Source: Pseudomonas psychrophila
GTDB taxonomy: Bacteria > Pseudomonadota > Gammaproteobacteria > Pseudomonadales > Pseudomonadaceae
Assembly (NCBI RefSeq): GCF_001043005.1
Contig: NZ_JYKZ01000012.1
Span: 62,001 to 126,000 of the forward strand
Direction of reading: 5' to 3'
Length of the DNA: 64,000 nt
The position numbers and the translations under genes were made by a program. The notes under the pieces are model-generated. The model saw only the letters and a list, made by a program, of their open reading frames with translations. It did not search any database and was not told the DNA's origin. Shown piece after piece: positions 1-9,454 of the stretch; the stretch's first letter is position 1; the number at the start of each line of letters is the position of its first letter.

Positions 1-857
1 CACGCCTCAAAACCTGCCTGACCCGCCTGCAGGACACTGCCGAGCATTTGAGCGGGCAAGCCCGTCAATCCGACATCCTGGCGCACAAGAGCTCTGTCGG
101 GCTGGAGCGCCAGCGTGTAGAAACAGAACAAGTGGCAACTGCGGTCAATCAAATGGCCGCGACCACTCAAGAAGTTGCCAGCCACGTGCAACGCACTGCG
201 GACGCCACGCAGGAAGCCAACCGCCTGACCAGTCGCGGCCGAGATATTGCCGGTGAAACCCGCGAGGCCATTGAACGCTTGTCGGTGGTGGTAGGAGAAA
301 CCGGGGCCACGGTCACGCAACTGGCCAAGGACAGCGACGAGATCGGCGGCGTGGTTGATGTGATCAAGGGCATTGCCGACCAGACCAACCTGCTGGCCTT
401 GAACGCTGCAATCGAAGCCGCGCGGGCGGGCGAAATGGGTCGCGGCTTTGCCGTGGTGGCTGACGAAGTGCGCCAATTGGCACAACGTACCAGCACATCA
501 ACCGGGCAGATTCACAGCCTGATTGCAAAGCTGCAACAGACTGCCGCCACTGCCGTGCAAACCATGAACGCCGGGCACCGTCAGGCTGAGGAAGGGGTGG
601 CCCGCGTGCTGGAGGCGGACAAGGCCCTGGTGGGCATCAGCGAAGCGGTGGCCAATATCACCGACATGACTGCCCAGATCGCCGCCGCGACCGAAGAGCA
701 AAGTGCAGTGGCTGAAGAAGTCAGCCGTAACATCAGCACCATTGCCGATCTCGCGGACCAGACCTCCGAGCAGGCGCAGCACTCGGCGCTGTTGAGCGAA
801 GAACTGAGCCAGACCGTAAACAGCCAGTACTCGCTGGTAGCGCGGTTTAACCGCTGA
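1..857 (+). CDS. Methyl-accepting chemotaxis protein, C-terminal part (partial)
   Basis: The reading frame is open from the left edge, so the start and the sensor and membrane parts are missing. What remains is the cytoplasmic signalling domain of a chemoreceptor: long Ala/Glu/Gln-rich heptad helices with the highly conserved hairpin tip (IADQTNLLALNAAIEAARAG, then GRGFAVVADEVRQLAQRT), where CheA and CheW bind. The helices continue to the C-terminus with no CheR-binding pentapeptide. The ligand cannot be told from this part. An inverted repeat just after the stop separates it from the convergent hydrolase gene. Confidence 0.93.
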   Translation, partial: RLKTCLTRLQDTAEHLSGQARQSDILAHKSSVGLERQRVETEQVATAVNQMAATTQEVASHVQRTADATQEANRLTSRGRDIAGETREAIERLSVVVGETGATVTQLAKDSDEIGGVVDVIKGIADQTNLLALNAAIEAARAGEMGRGFAVVADEVRQLAQRTSTSTGQIHSLIAKLQQTAATAVQTMNAGHRQAEEGVARVLEADKALVGISEAVANITDMTAQIAAATEEQSAVAEEVSRNISTIADLADQTSEQAQHSALLSEELSQTVNSQYSLVARFNR

Positions 858-860
858 CCC

Positions 861-890
861 TTGTGGGAGCGAGCCTGCTCGCTCCCACAA
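861..890. repeat. REP-like inverted repeat / probable bidirectional terminator
   Basis: Two perfect 13-base arms (TTGTGGGAGCGAG at 861-873 and its complement at 878-890) flank a 4-base loop, between two convergent genes. The GTGGGAGCGRGC core is the same as in the larger palindrome at 17960-18043, so it is probably a single REP unit that also ends transcription. Confidence 0.75.
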
Positions 891-895
891 ATCGT

Positions 896-1579
896 TCAAG
901 GTTGCTGCAACCACCGCGCTATCTTGTCTGCCGCCGCATCCAGATGCTGCTCATGGGTCAACCCCGAAGCCTTTAATGGCTTCAGGTCGTGATCCCCCGA
1001 CACGAGCCACGACACTTCAATACCCGGTGCCAGCGTGTAGGCCTCCACCGCCTCCCGGTTGCCCAGCGCATCACGCTCGCCCTGCACAATCAGAGTCGGC
1101 GTTTGCAGTTCAGCCAAGTGCGCCACACGCGGTTTTTCCGGTTTGCCTGCGGCATAAAACGGATAACCCAGGCACACCAGAGCGTGCGTCTCTAGCTCAT
1201 CAGCAACCAGACTGGCCATGCGCCCGCCCATCGACTTGCCGCCGATGGCTAATTGCCCAGCGACATGCCGTCGCACCTCGGTAAATACCTCATGCCAGCA
1301 TTCAAGCAATTTTGCCTGCTGATTGGGTGGCCTTTTACCACCATCTAGCCGTCGCTGAGCCATGTACGGGAACTCGAAGCGCAACACGCTCACCCCGCGT
1401 GCAGCAAGGCGCTCAGCCATGCCTGTCATCCAGGCACTGTCCATCGGAGCCCCCGCACCGTGGGCCAGAATCAGCGTCATGGATGAGGGGGTTGGCGCGC
1501 CATTCCACAGCCAGCCCCGCTGTTCCACGCACTTCAGCCATTGATCCCCGTCAATACCGTCCTTGCCTGCTACACCCAT
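896..1579 (-). CDS. Alpha/beta-hydrolase family protein (TEX30/KANL3-like)
   Basis: A 227-residue soluble protein. It shows LILAHGAGAPMDS near the N-terminus (oxyanion region), the nucleophile elbow GGKSMGG, an acid-bearing loop in VQGERDALGN and a late SGDHDLKPL containing the likely catalytic His. The family is a small dienelactone-hydrolase-like group of unknown substrate. The ATG at 1579 is preceded by GAGG at a good distance; the frame extends 27 codons further upstream but without a better start. The gene diverges from ccoN, and its first codons contain the Anr-type box at 1541-1554. Confidence 0.8.
   Translation of the reverse strand: MGVAGKDGIDGDQWLKCVEQRGWLWNGAPTPSSMTLILAHGAGAPMDSAWMTGMAERLAARGVSVLRFEFPYMAQRRLDGGKRPPNQQAKLLECWHEVFTEVRRHVAGQLAIGGKSMGGRMASLVADELETHALVCLGYPFYAAGKPEKPRVAHLAELQTPTLIVQGERDALGNREAVEAYTLAPGIEVSWLVSGDHDLKPLKASGLTHEQHLDAAADKIARWLQQP
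1541..1554 (+). promoter_or_regulatory. Anr (FNR-type) box for the first cco operon
   Basis: TTGATCCCCGTCAA matches the FNR/Anr consensus TTGAT-N4-ATCAA at 9 of 10 fixed positions. Its centre is about 105 bases upstream of the first ccoN. The site lies inside the coding sequence of the divergent hydrolase (codons for I-D-G-D-Q). In P. aeruginosa the upstream copy (cco2) of the same tandem pair is the Anr-induced one, which agrees with this placement. The -10 element was not clear: CATGCT at 1577-1582 has class II spacing but is a weak match. Confidence 0.75.
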
Positions 1580-1652
1580 GCTTGCCTCGCTTTTAGTCTG
1601 CCTATAACTCCAGGCGTGCCTTTGTATTCGCCTGAACCGTGGATGGGGAACC

Positions 1653-3077
<1,425 letters not shown>

Positions 3078-3087
3078 GGAGTTGGCA

Positions 3088-3696
3088 ATGAAACACGAAG
3101 TCGTTGAAAAAAATATCGGCCTGATGCTGTTGCTGATGATTCTGTGTGTGAGTGTCGGCGGCCTGACGCAAATCGTCCCGCTGTTCTTTGAGGACGTGAC
3201 CAACACCCCGGTGGAAGGCATGAAGCCGTACACCGCACTGCAACTGGAAGGTCGCGACATCTACATACGCGAAGGCTGCGTGCAGTGTCACTCGCAGATG
3301 ATCCGTCCATTCCGTGCCGAGACCGAACGTTATGGTCACTACTCGGTTGCCGGTGAAAGCGTGTGGGATCACCCGTTCCTGTGGGGCTCCAAACGTACCG
3401 GGCCGGACCTGGCCCGCGTCGGAGGCCGTTACTCGGATGACTGGCACCGCGCGCATTTGTACAACCCGCGCAACGTCGTGCCCGAGTCGAAAATGCCAGC
3501 GTATCCATGGCTGGTGGAGGCTGCGGTAGACAGCAGCCATACCGAGAAAAAACTCGACGTGATGCGCACCCTGGGCGTGCCGTACACCGACGAAGACATC
3601 GCCAATGCCAAGCAGTCGGTACAAGGCAAAACGGAGATGGACGCGTTGGTGGCCTACCTGCAAGTGCTCGGCACTGCCATCAAGAGCAAGAGGTAA
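3088..3696 (+). CDS. ccoO2: cbb3-type cytochrome c oxidase subunit II, copy 2
   Basis: A 202-residue membrane-anchored monoheme cytochrome c subunit. One N-terminal helix (about residues 10-32) is followed by a periplasmic domain with heme motif CVQCH (C64, C67, H68) and a later Met-containing SKMPAYPWL segment as probable axial ligand. I start at ATG 3088, because GAGGAG lies 7-8 bases before it and the second copy has the same length; a TTG at 3082 is in frame but overlaps that site. It follows ccoN2 by 10 bases. Confidence 0.96.
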   Translation: MKHEVVEKNIGLMLLLMILCVSVGGLTQIVPLFFEDVTNTPVEGMKPYTALQLEGRDIYIREGCVQCHSQMIRPFRAETERYGHYSVAGESVWDHPFLWGSKRTGPDLARVGGRYSDDWHRAHLYNPRNVVPESKMPAYPWLVEAAVDSSHTEKKLDVMRTLGVPYTDEDIANAKQSVQGKTEMDALVAYLQVLGTAIKSKR

Positions 3697-3699
3697 GTC

Positions 3700-3903
3700 A
3701 TGGTCTTCGAGATGAGTAGTGGAATGATTCGCGGCTTGGGTACCGTGGTGGTGGCCGTGGCGTTTATCGGTCTGGCGTTGTGGGTGTTCAGCCCGCGACG
3801 CAAATCGGAGTTTGAAGACGCGACCTTACTGCCATTCAAGGACGATCCAGAGGCGATTCAACACGTCGAGCAAGAACAAGCGTCTAGGAGTAACAAAGCA
3901 TGA
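3700..3903 (+). CDS. ccoQ2: cbb3-type oxidase small subunit, copy 2
   Basis: A 67-residue protein with one membrane helix (GMIRGLGTVVVAVAFIGLAL) followed by the conserved SPRRKSEFEDATLLPF. CcoQ stabilises the association of CcoP with the CcoNO core. It is nearly identical to the copy at 7373, except for four extra N-terminal residues; an internal ATG at 3712 could be the real start. It overlaps ccoP2 by ATGA. Confidence 0.93.
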   Translation: MVFEMSSGMIRGLGTVVVAVAFIGLALWVFSPRRKSEFEDATLLPFKDDPEAIQHVEQEQASRSNKA

Positions 3904-4838
3904 CCACCTTCTGGAGTCTCTATATATGCGTGCTGACCATTGGCACGCTGATCGGCCTGACCTGGCTATTGGTCAGTACGCGCAAGGGTGAAACCAAAAG
4001 CGATACCGTCGAGACCATGGGCCACAGCTTCGACGGCATTGAGGAGTACGACAACCCGCTGCCGCAATGGTGGTTCATGTTGTTCGTGGGCACGCTGGTG
4101 TTTGCGGTGGGATATTTGATTCTTTACCCGGGCCTGGGCAACTGGAAAGGCCTGCTGCCGGGCTATGAAAATGGCTGGACCGGCGTGCATGAGTGGGAAA
4201 AGGAAATGGACAAGGCTGACGCCCGTTTCGGACCGATCTTTGCCAAGTACGCCGCCATGCCCGTAGACCAAGTCGCACAAGACCCTGCTGCACTGAAAAT
4301 GGGGGGGCGCCTGTTTGCCTCCAACTGTTCGGTGTGCCACGGCTCGGATGCCAAAGGTGCGTTCGGCTTCCCGAATCTGGCCGACAACACCTGGCGCTGG
4401 GGCGGCGATGCCGACACTATCAAGGCCACCATCATGGGCGGACGCATCGCTGCGATGCCGGCCTGGGGTGAGGTACTGGGTGAATCCGGGGTCAAAAACG
4501 TGGCCGCCTACGTACGTCACGATCTGGCCGGCCTGCCTTTGCCGCAGGACGCCACCCTGGATCTGGCGGCGGGCAAGCAAGCCTTCGATACCACCTGCGT
4601 GGCGTGTCACGGTGCAAACGGTAAAGGCATGCCAATGATGGGTGCGCCGGATCTGACACAACCTGCCGGCTTTATCTACGGCACCAGCCTGGCACAATTG
4701 CAGCAAACCATTCGCCACGGGCGTCAGGGTCATATGCCTGCGCAAAACGAGTTGCTGGGCAACGACAAGGTACAGCTGCTGGCGGCATACGTGTTCAGCT
4801 TGTCACATGGTAATCAAGAGGAAAAAACAGCCGAATAA
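3900..4838 (+). CDS. ccoP2: cbb3-type cytochrome c oxidase subunit III (diheme), copy 2
   Basis: A 312-residue diheme cytochrome c subunit that passes electrons to CcoO and CcoN. It has two N-terminal membrane helices (residues 1-25 and 56-77) and two c-type heme motifs, CSVCH (143-147) and CVACH (233-237). It lacks a 13-residue insert that the other CcoP carries after LLPGY (near residue 90). Translationally coupled to ccoQ2. Confidence 0.96.
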   Translation: MTTFWSLYICVLTIGTLIGLTWLLVSTRKGETKSDTVETMGHSFDGIEEYDNPLPQWWFMLFVGTLVFAVGYLILYPGLGNWKGLLPGYENGWTGVHEWEKEMDKADARFGPIFAKYAAMPVDQVAQDPAALKMGGRLFASNCSVCHGSDAKGAFGFPNLADNTWRWGGDADTIKATIMGGRIAAMPAWGEVLGESGVKNVAAYVRHDLAGLPLPQDATLDLAAGKQAFDTTCVACHGANGKGMPMMGAPDLTQPAGFIYGTSLAQLQQTIRHGRQGHMPAQNELLGNDKVQLLAAYVFSLSHGNQEEKTAE

Positions 4839-4852
4839 TTACCAGACATTTC

Positions 4853-4877
4853 CTGCCGCATCATTTTGGTGCGGCAG
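4853..4877 (+). terminator. Hairpin after ccoP2
   Basis: An 8-bp stem, CTGCCGCA/TGCGGCAG, with a 9-base loop starts 14 bases after the ccoP2 stop. No T-run follows directly, so it may be a weak terminator or an mRNA-stabilising hairpin. A second small hairpin followed by TCTTTTT lies 15 bases downstream. Confidence 0.5.
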
Positions 4878-4891
4878 TTCCCGCCTCAAAG

Positions 4892-4910
4892 CGCGACCAA
4901 GTGTCGCACC
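4892..4910. promoter_or_regulatory. GCGAC-N5-GTCGC palindrome, possible RoxR/RegA-type site or terminator
   Basis: CGCGACCAAGTGTCGCACC is almost the same as the element at 9436-9454 upstream of ccoG. GCGNC...GNCGC is the known half-site layout of RegA/PrrA response regulators, and Pseudomonas RoxR belongs to that family. Here a T-run follows, so it could equally be a terminator for the first operon. Confidence 0.4.
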
Positions 4911-5316
4911 TCTTTTTAGTCCGCCATTGCTCTCCCGCCATTCAGGACTAAGCTCTTGTCTTGCGTGTTCGGGATTTTCCCGGCGCTACGTCAAGTGAAA
5001 TTAATCGGTAGGTTGAAGGGCACTGTTACGGGCCACACTAGTGGGTTTACAACGGCTGTCGTCCATTGCGAAGTTCGCCATGCTCTCGCCATGCCTTACC
5101 CCCAGTTGAACCTGCCCGCATCTCCCCCTTGGATTTTGCCCTCCGTGCGGCATTTTAGAGAGGTCCGTTTGACCTTACTCCCTGCATGGAAAGGCCGCAG
5201 AATAAGCCTTGGAAAGCATTGACCGGGGTCATGCTTCGTTGCAATACCCCTACGCTTTATACATACTTGCGACCGATTTTTATCCTAATAAAACACCTAA
5301 ACCGTGGAACCTTAGA

Positions 5317-6759
5317 ATGAGCACAGCAATCAGTCCGACTGCTTATAACTATAAGGTAGTCCGCCAGTTCGCCATCATGACGGTGGTCTGGGGGATCCTT
5401 GGCATGGGGCTCGGGGTTTTCATCGCGTCACAGCTTGTGTGGCCTGAATTGAACCTTGGCCTTGAATGGACGACCTTCGGCCGTCTGCGCCCCTTGCATA
5501 CCAACCTTGTGATCTTTGCCTTTGGTGGCTGTGCATTGTTTGGCACCTCTTATTACGTCGTGCAGCGCACCTGCCAAACGCGGCTGATCTCTGACTCGCT
5601 GGCCGCGTTCTCCTTCTGGGGTTGGCAGGCCGTTATCATCGGCGCGATCATCACCTTGCCGCTGGGTTACACCACGAGCAAAGAATACGCAGAGCTGGAG
5701 TTGCCTCTGGCTATCCTGCTGGCAATCGTCTGGGTGGTGTACGCCATTGTGTTCTTCGGAACCATAACCAAGCGTAAAACCAAGCATATCTATGTCGGTA
5801 ACTGGTTCTACGGTGCCTTCATTCTTGTGACTGCAATGCTGCACATCGTCAACCACGCATCCCTGCCGGTGAGCTTCTTCAAGTCCTACTCGGCATACGC
5901 CGGTGCGACTGACGCCATGATCCAGTGGTGGTACGGACACAACGCTGTAGGTTTCTTCCTGACTACTGGCTTCCTCGGCATGATGTACTACTTCGTGCCG
6001 AAACAGGCCGAGCGTCCGATCTACTCGTATCGCCTGTCCATCGTGCACTTCTGGGCGCTGATCACCCTCTACATCTGGGCAGGTCCGCACCACTTGCACT
6101 ACACCGCCCTGCCGGACTGGGCCCAGTCGCTGGGTATGGCGATGTCGATCATTCTGCTGGCTCCAAGCTGGGGCGGCATGATCAACGGCATGATGACCCT
6201 GTCGGGCGCATGGCATAAATTGCGCACTGACCCGATCCTGCGATTCCTCGTTGTGTCCCTGGCCTTCTACGGCATGTCGACCTTCGAAGGCCCTATGATG
6301 GCAATCAAGACCGTCAATGCGCTTTCGCACTACACCGACTGGACCATCGGCCACGTTCACGCGGGTGCACTGGGTTGGGTTGCGATGATTTCGATCGGCG
6401 CCATGTACCACATGATCCCGAAAGTCTATGGCCAAAAGCAGATGTACAGCACCGGCCTGATCAACGTGCACTTCTGGCTCGCGACCATCGGTACCGTGCT
6501 TTACATCGCTTCGATGTGGGTCAACGGCATCACTCAGGGCCTGATGTGGCGTGCAATCAACGACGACGGCACGCTGACCTACTCGTTCGTCGAAGCGCTG
6601 CAAGCCAGTCACCCGGGCTTTATCGTTCGCGCCCTCGGCGGTGCCATTTTCGCCAGCGGTATGCTGTTCATGGCCTACAACGTGTTCCGCACCGTACGTG
6701 CGTCGAACCCGGCAGAAGCTGAAGCGGCGAGCAAGATCTCTGTAGTTGGAGCCCACTGA
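5317..6759 (+). CDS. ccoN1: cbb3-type cytochrome c oxidase subunit I, copy 1
   Basis: A 480-residue paralogue of the gene at 1653, very similar along its whole length, with the same His ligands (WWYGHNAVGFF, AGPHHLHYTALPDW, HVHAGALGW). The ATG at 5317 gives MSTAISPTAYNYKVV, in line with the other copy; the open frame upstream adds 36 residues unlike the family and was not used. First gene of ccoN1O1Q1P1. By synteny it is the constitutive oxidase, and no Anr box is visible in its leader. It overlaps ccoO1 by one base. Confidence 0.97.
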   Translation: MSTAISPTAYNYKVVRQFAIMTVVWGILGMGLGVFIASQLVWPELNLGLEWTTFGRLRPLHTNLVIFAFGGCALFGTSYYVVQRTCQTRLISDSLAAFSFWGWQAVIIGAIITLPLGYTTSKEYAELELPLAILLAIVWVVYAIVFFGTITKRKTKHIYVGNWFYGAFILVTAMLHIVNHASLPVSFFKSYSAYAGATDAMIQWWYGHNAVGFFLTTGFLGMMYYFVPKQAERPIYSYRLSIVHFWALITLYIWAGPHHLHYTALPDWAQSLGMAMSIILLAPSWGGMINGMMTLSGAWHKLRTDPILRFLVVSLAFYGMSTFEGPMMAIKTVNALSHYTDWTIGHVHAGALGWVAMISIGAMYHMIPKVYGQKQMYSTGLINVHFWLATIGTVLYIASMWVNGITQGLMWRAINDDGTLTYSFVEALQASHPGFIVRALGGAIFASGMLFMAYNVFRTVRASNPAEAEAASKISVVGAH

Positions 6760-7367
6760 TGAAGCACGAAACAATCGAGAAGAATATTGGCCTCATGGCC
6801 TTCTTCATGGTCATCGCCGTGAGCATTGGCGGCTTGACCCAAATCGTTCCGCTGTTCTTCCAGGAAGTGACCAACACTCCGGTTGAGGGCATGAAGCCTC
6901 GCCCCGCACTGGAACTGGAAGGCCGTGATATCTACATCGCCAACGGCTGTGTCGGCTGCCACTCGCAGATGATCCGTCCGTTCCGTGCCGAAACCGAACG
7001 TTACGGCCACTACTCGGTCGCCGGTGAAAGCGTGTGGGATCACCCGTTCCTGTGGGGTTCCAAGCGTACCGGCCCGGACCTGGCCCGTGTCGGCGGTCGT
7101 TACTCCGATGACTGGCAGCGAGCGCACTTGTACAACCCGCGCAACGTTGTGCCTGAGTCGATCATGCCCGCGTACCCGTTCCTCGTAGAGCGCAAGCTGG
7201 ACGGCAAGGACACCGCGAGAAAAATGGAGGTCTTGCGCGACCTCGGCGTTCCTTACACCGACGAAGACATCGCCGGTGCCAAGGATGCCGTGAAGGGCAA
7301 AACTGAAATGGACGCACTGGTGGCTTACCTCCAGGGCTTGGGCACCATCATCAAAAGCAAACGGTGA
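6759..7367 (+). CDS. ccoO1: cbb3-type cytochrome c oxidase subunit II, copy 1
   Basis: A 202-residue monoheme cytochrome c subunit with the same architecture as the copy at 3088: an N-terminal anchor, heme motif CVGCH (C64, C67, H68), and SIMPAYPFL with the probable Met ligand. The start codon shares its A with the ccoN1 stop, so translation is coupled. Confidence 0.96.
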   Translation: MKHETIEKNIGLMAFFMVIAVSIGGLTQIVPLFFQEVTNTPVEGMKPRPALELEGRDIYIANGCVGCHSQMIRPFRAETERYGHYSVAGESVWDHPFLWGSKRTGPDLARVGGRYSDDWQRAHLYNPRNVVPESIMPAYPFLVERKLDGKDTARKMEVLRDLGVPYTDEDIAGAKDAVKGKTEMDALVAYLQGLGTIIKSKR

Positions 7368-7372
7368 TCTGA

Positions 7373-7564
7373 ATGGATATCGGGATGATTCGTGGCCTGG
7401 GCACTGTCGTCGTGATGGTGGCTTTTATCGGTTTGGCCTTGTGGGTATTCAGCCCGCGACGCAAGTCAGAATTTGACGACGCTACCTTGTTGCCGTTCAA
7501 GGATGATCCCGAAGCCATCAAGCACGTCGAGCAAGAGCAAGCTTCTAGGAGTAACAAAGAATGA
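7373..7564 (+). CDS. ccoQ1: cbb3-type oxidase small subunit, copy 1
   Basis: A 63-residue single-helix protein, near-identical to the other CcoQ from GMIRGLGTVVV to the end. It overlaps ccoP1 by four bases (ATGA). Same stabilising role for its own oxidase. Confidence 0.93.
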   Translation: MDIGMIRGLGTVVVMVAFIGLALWVFSPRRKSEFDDATLLPFKDDPEAIKHVEQEQASRSNKE

Positions 7565-8538
7565 CTACGTTCTGGAGTCTGTACGTTACAGTCCTCACTC
7601 TGGGTACCATCTTCGCCTTGACCTGGCTGTTGCTGGCCACCCGCAAGGGCCAGCGCAGCGAGCAGACCGACGAGAAAGTCGGGCACGCTTATGACGGGAT
7701 CGAAGAGTACGACAACCCAATGCCTAAATGGTGGTTCATGCTGTTTGTCGGCACCGTCATTTTCGCCCTCGGTTACCTCGTTCTGTACCCGGGCCTGGGT
7801 AATTGGAAAGGCCTGTTGCCGGGCTACCAGTACCTAGACACCAAAGAGCAAACCCAGTTTGCCAATGGCCAGACAGGCTGGACCGGCGTTCATGAGTGGG
7901 AAAAAGAAATGGCCAAATCGGACGCCAAGTTCGGCCCGATCTTCGCCAAATTCGCTGCCATGCCCATTGAAGAAGTAGCCAAGGATCCGCAAGCACTGAA
8001 AATGGGTGGCCGTCTGTTCGCATCCAACTGCTCGGTGTGCCACGGTTCTGACGCCAAGGGCGCCTATGGCTTCCCGAACCTGACCGACGCCGACTGGCGC
8101 TGGGGCGGTACGCCAGCTGACATCAAGACCACCATCATGGCCGGCCGTCACGCCGTCATGCCGGGCTGGTCCGAAGTGATTGGCGAGCAAGGCGTCAGCG
8201 ACGTAGCTGCCTACGTACTGACCAACCTGGACGGCCGTAAATTGCCGGAAGGTGCAAAAGCCGACCCTGCCAAGGGCAAAGAGCTTTTCGCTACCAACTG
8301 TGCGGTTTGTCACGGTCCTCAAGGTAAAGGCAATCCGCTGATGGGCGCACCTGACCTGACCCATCCGGGGGCGTTCATCTACGGTTCGAGCTTCGCTCAA
8401 CTGCAGCAGACCATCCGTTACGGCCGCCAGGGCCAGATGCCTGCACAGGCTGACCTGCAAGGGAACGACAAGGTTCACTTGCTGGCCGCCTACGTTTACA
8501 GCCTGTCCCATGGCGATGAAGCCAAGGCAGACGAATAA
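7561..8538 (+). CDS. ccoP1: cbb3-type cytochrome c oxidase subunit III (diheme), copy 1
   Basis: A 325-residue diheme cytochrome c subunit. Two N-terminal helices precede heme motifs CSVCH (157-161) and CAVCH (248-252). Compared with the paralogue at 3900 it has a 13-residue insert at about residues 91-103 (YLDTKEQTQFANG), between the second helix and the first heme domain. Last gene of the operon; a strong terminator follows. Confidence 0.96.
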   Translation: MTTFWSLYVTVLTLGTIFALTWLLLATRKGQRSEQTDEKVGHAYDGIEEYDNPMPKWWFMLFVGTVIFALGYLVLYPGLGNWKGLLPGYQYLDTKEQTQFANGQTGWTGVHEWEKEMAKSDAKFGPIFAKFAAMPIEEVAKDPQALKMGGRLFASNCSVCHGSDAKGAYGFPNLTDADWRWGGTPADIKTTIMAGRHAVMPGWSEVIGEQGVSDVAAYVLTNLDGRKLPEGAKADPAKGKELFATNCAVCHGPQGKGNPLMGAPDLTHPGAFIYGSSFAQLQQTIRYGRQGQMPAQADLQGNDKVHLLAAYVYSLSHGDEAKADE

Positions 8539-8560
8539 CGCAGACGTCTGAACGCAGCAA

Positions 8561-8598
8561 AAAATGGCCCCGCCAACGAGAGTTGGCGGGGCCATTTT
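8561..8598 (+). terminator. Rho-independent terminator of ccoN1O1Q1P1
   Basis: Perfect 17-base arms (8561-8577 and 8582-8598) with loop GAGA; the GC-rich core is framed by AAAA and TTTT. It separates the oxidase genes from the toxin-antitoxin pair. Confidence 0.93.
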
Positions 8599-8682
8599 GT
8601 TTCAGGATCCGGCAAGCTGTTGCAGCGTCCGCCCAAAAGGTAGTAACGTTTCTACATTGTATTTTCAGGGGAGGAACAGCCC

Positions 8683-8931
8683 ATGTCCATCACGACCATT
8701 TCAAGCCGCGATTTCAACCAAGACACAAGTGGTGCCAAAAAAGCAGCCCAGGCTGGGCCGGTTTACATCACCGATCGTGGTCGCCCCGCCCATGTACTGC
8801 TATGCATGGAAGAGTACCAACGACTGACCGGACTGAACGCCAGCATCGTCGACCTGCTCGTCATGCCAGAGCCAGCGGTCGAATTTGAACCCGAACGCGC
8901 AATCATCACCCCGCGCCCAGTGGACTTCTAA
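8683..8931 (+). CDS. Type II antitoxin, Phd/YefM family
   Basis: An 82-residue protein with the Phd/YefM pattern: TTISSRDFNQ at the N-terminus, GPVYITDRGRPAHVLLCMEEY in the DNA-binding/dimer domain, and an acidic Pro-rich tail (EPAVEFEPERA) that would wrap the toxin. AGGGGAGG lies just upstream. The stop overlaps the toxin start by one base, as usual for such pairs. Likely autoregulated with the toxin. The pair has its own leader after the oxidase terminator. Confidence 0.88.
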   Translation: MSITTISSRDFNQDTSGAKKAAQAGPVYITDRGRPAHVLLCMEEYQRLTGLNASIVDLLVMPEPAVEFEPERAIITPRPVDF

Positions 8932-9341
8932 TGTTCCTGCTCGATACCAACGTCATCTCTGAACTGCGCAAACCCCAGGCCAATCCCAACGTGGTGGCCT
9001 GGGCCAGCACTGTCCCAGCCTACAGACTGTACATCTCGGCGATTAGCCTGCTAGAAATCGAAACCGGCATCCTGCGCCTGGAGCGGCGTGACCCTACGCA
9101 AGCCGTACCGTTGCGCAACTGGCTGGACAACCATGTCATCCCTGCCTTTGCCGGGCGCGTACTGTCAGTCGACGGCAGCGTTGCCCGACGATGCGCCCGC
9201 CTCCACGTCCCTGACCGCAGCAATGAGAGCGATGCCCTGATCGCTGCCACGGCATTGGTTCATGACATGACTGTCGTCACCCGCAATACAAAGGACTTCG
9301 CCTTCAGCGGCGCCGCCCTGCTCAACCCTTGGGAGCTATGA
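8931..9341 (+). CDS. Type II toxin, PIN-domain ribonuclease (VapC/FitB-like)
   Basis: A 136-residue PIN-domain protein. The four acidic metal-binding residues of the family are all present: D5 (LLDTNVISEL), E42 (SLLEIETG), D101 (ESDALIAATA) and D122 (TRNTKDF). Members cleave RNA, often tRNA, when free of antitoxin. The length and sequence pattern resemble FitB. Intact, so probably active. Confidence 0.9.
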   Translation: MFLLDTNVISELRKPQANPNVVAWASTVPAYRLYISAISLLEIETGILRLERRDPTQAVPLRNWLDNHVIPAFAGRVLSVDGSVARRCARLHVPDRSNESDALIAATALVHDMTVVTRNTKDFAFSGAALLNPWEL

Positions 9342-9435
9342 TTCAAGGCTGCGCGCAACTCACCTGCCGCCTTAAGTCAATTGATCTATGTCATGACTTG
9401 TTACAACTCCTATACCAACTTCTTCTTTTCCGGAA

Positions 9436-9454
9436 CGCGACCAAAGGTCGCACC
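9436..9454. promoter_or_regulatory. GCGACC-N3-GGTCGC palindrome upstream of ccoG
   Basis: CGCGACCAAAGGTCGCACC carries a 6-bp perfect palindrome about 105 bases before ccoG, with 17 of 19 bases shared with 4892-4910. It has no T-run here, so a protein-binding role is more likely than termination. The layout fits RegA/RoxR-type sites; this is inference. Confidence 0.45.

Larger units (their letters stand above)
4839..5316. other. Long leader between the two cco operons
   Basis: These 478 bases hold no convincing gene. They contain a hairpin at 4853-4877, the GCGAC/GTCGC palindrome at 4892-4910 followed by a T-run, and the promoter region of the second operon. No Anr box was found here, unlike the first operon, which agrees with a constitutive (cco1-type) second operon. 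A short open frame that reaches ccoN1 in frame from 5209 is a read-through, not a better start. Confidence 0.6.

Noticed and set aside
9381..9394. TTGATCTATGTCAT as an Anr box upstream of ccoG
   Set aside because: Only the left half matches; the right half fits 3 of 5 bases and no -10 stands at class II spacing.
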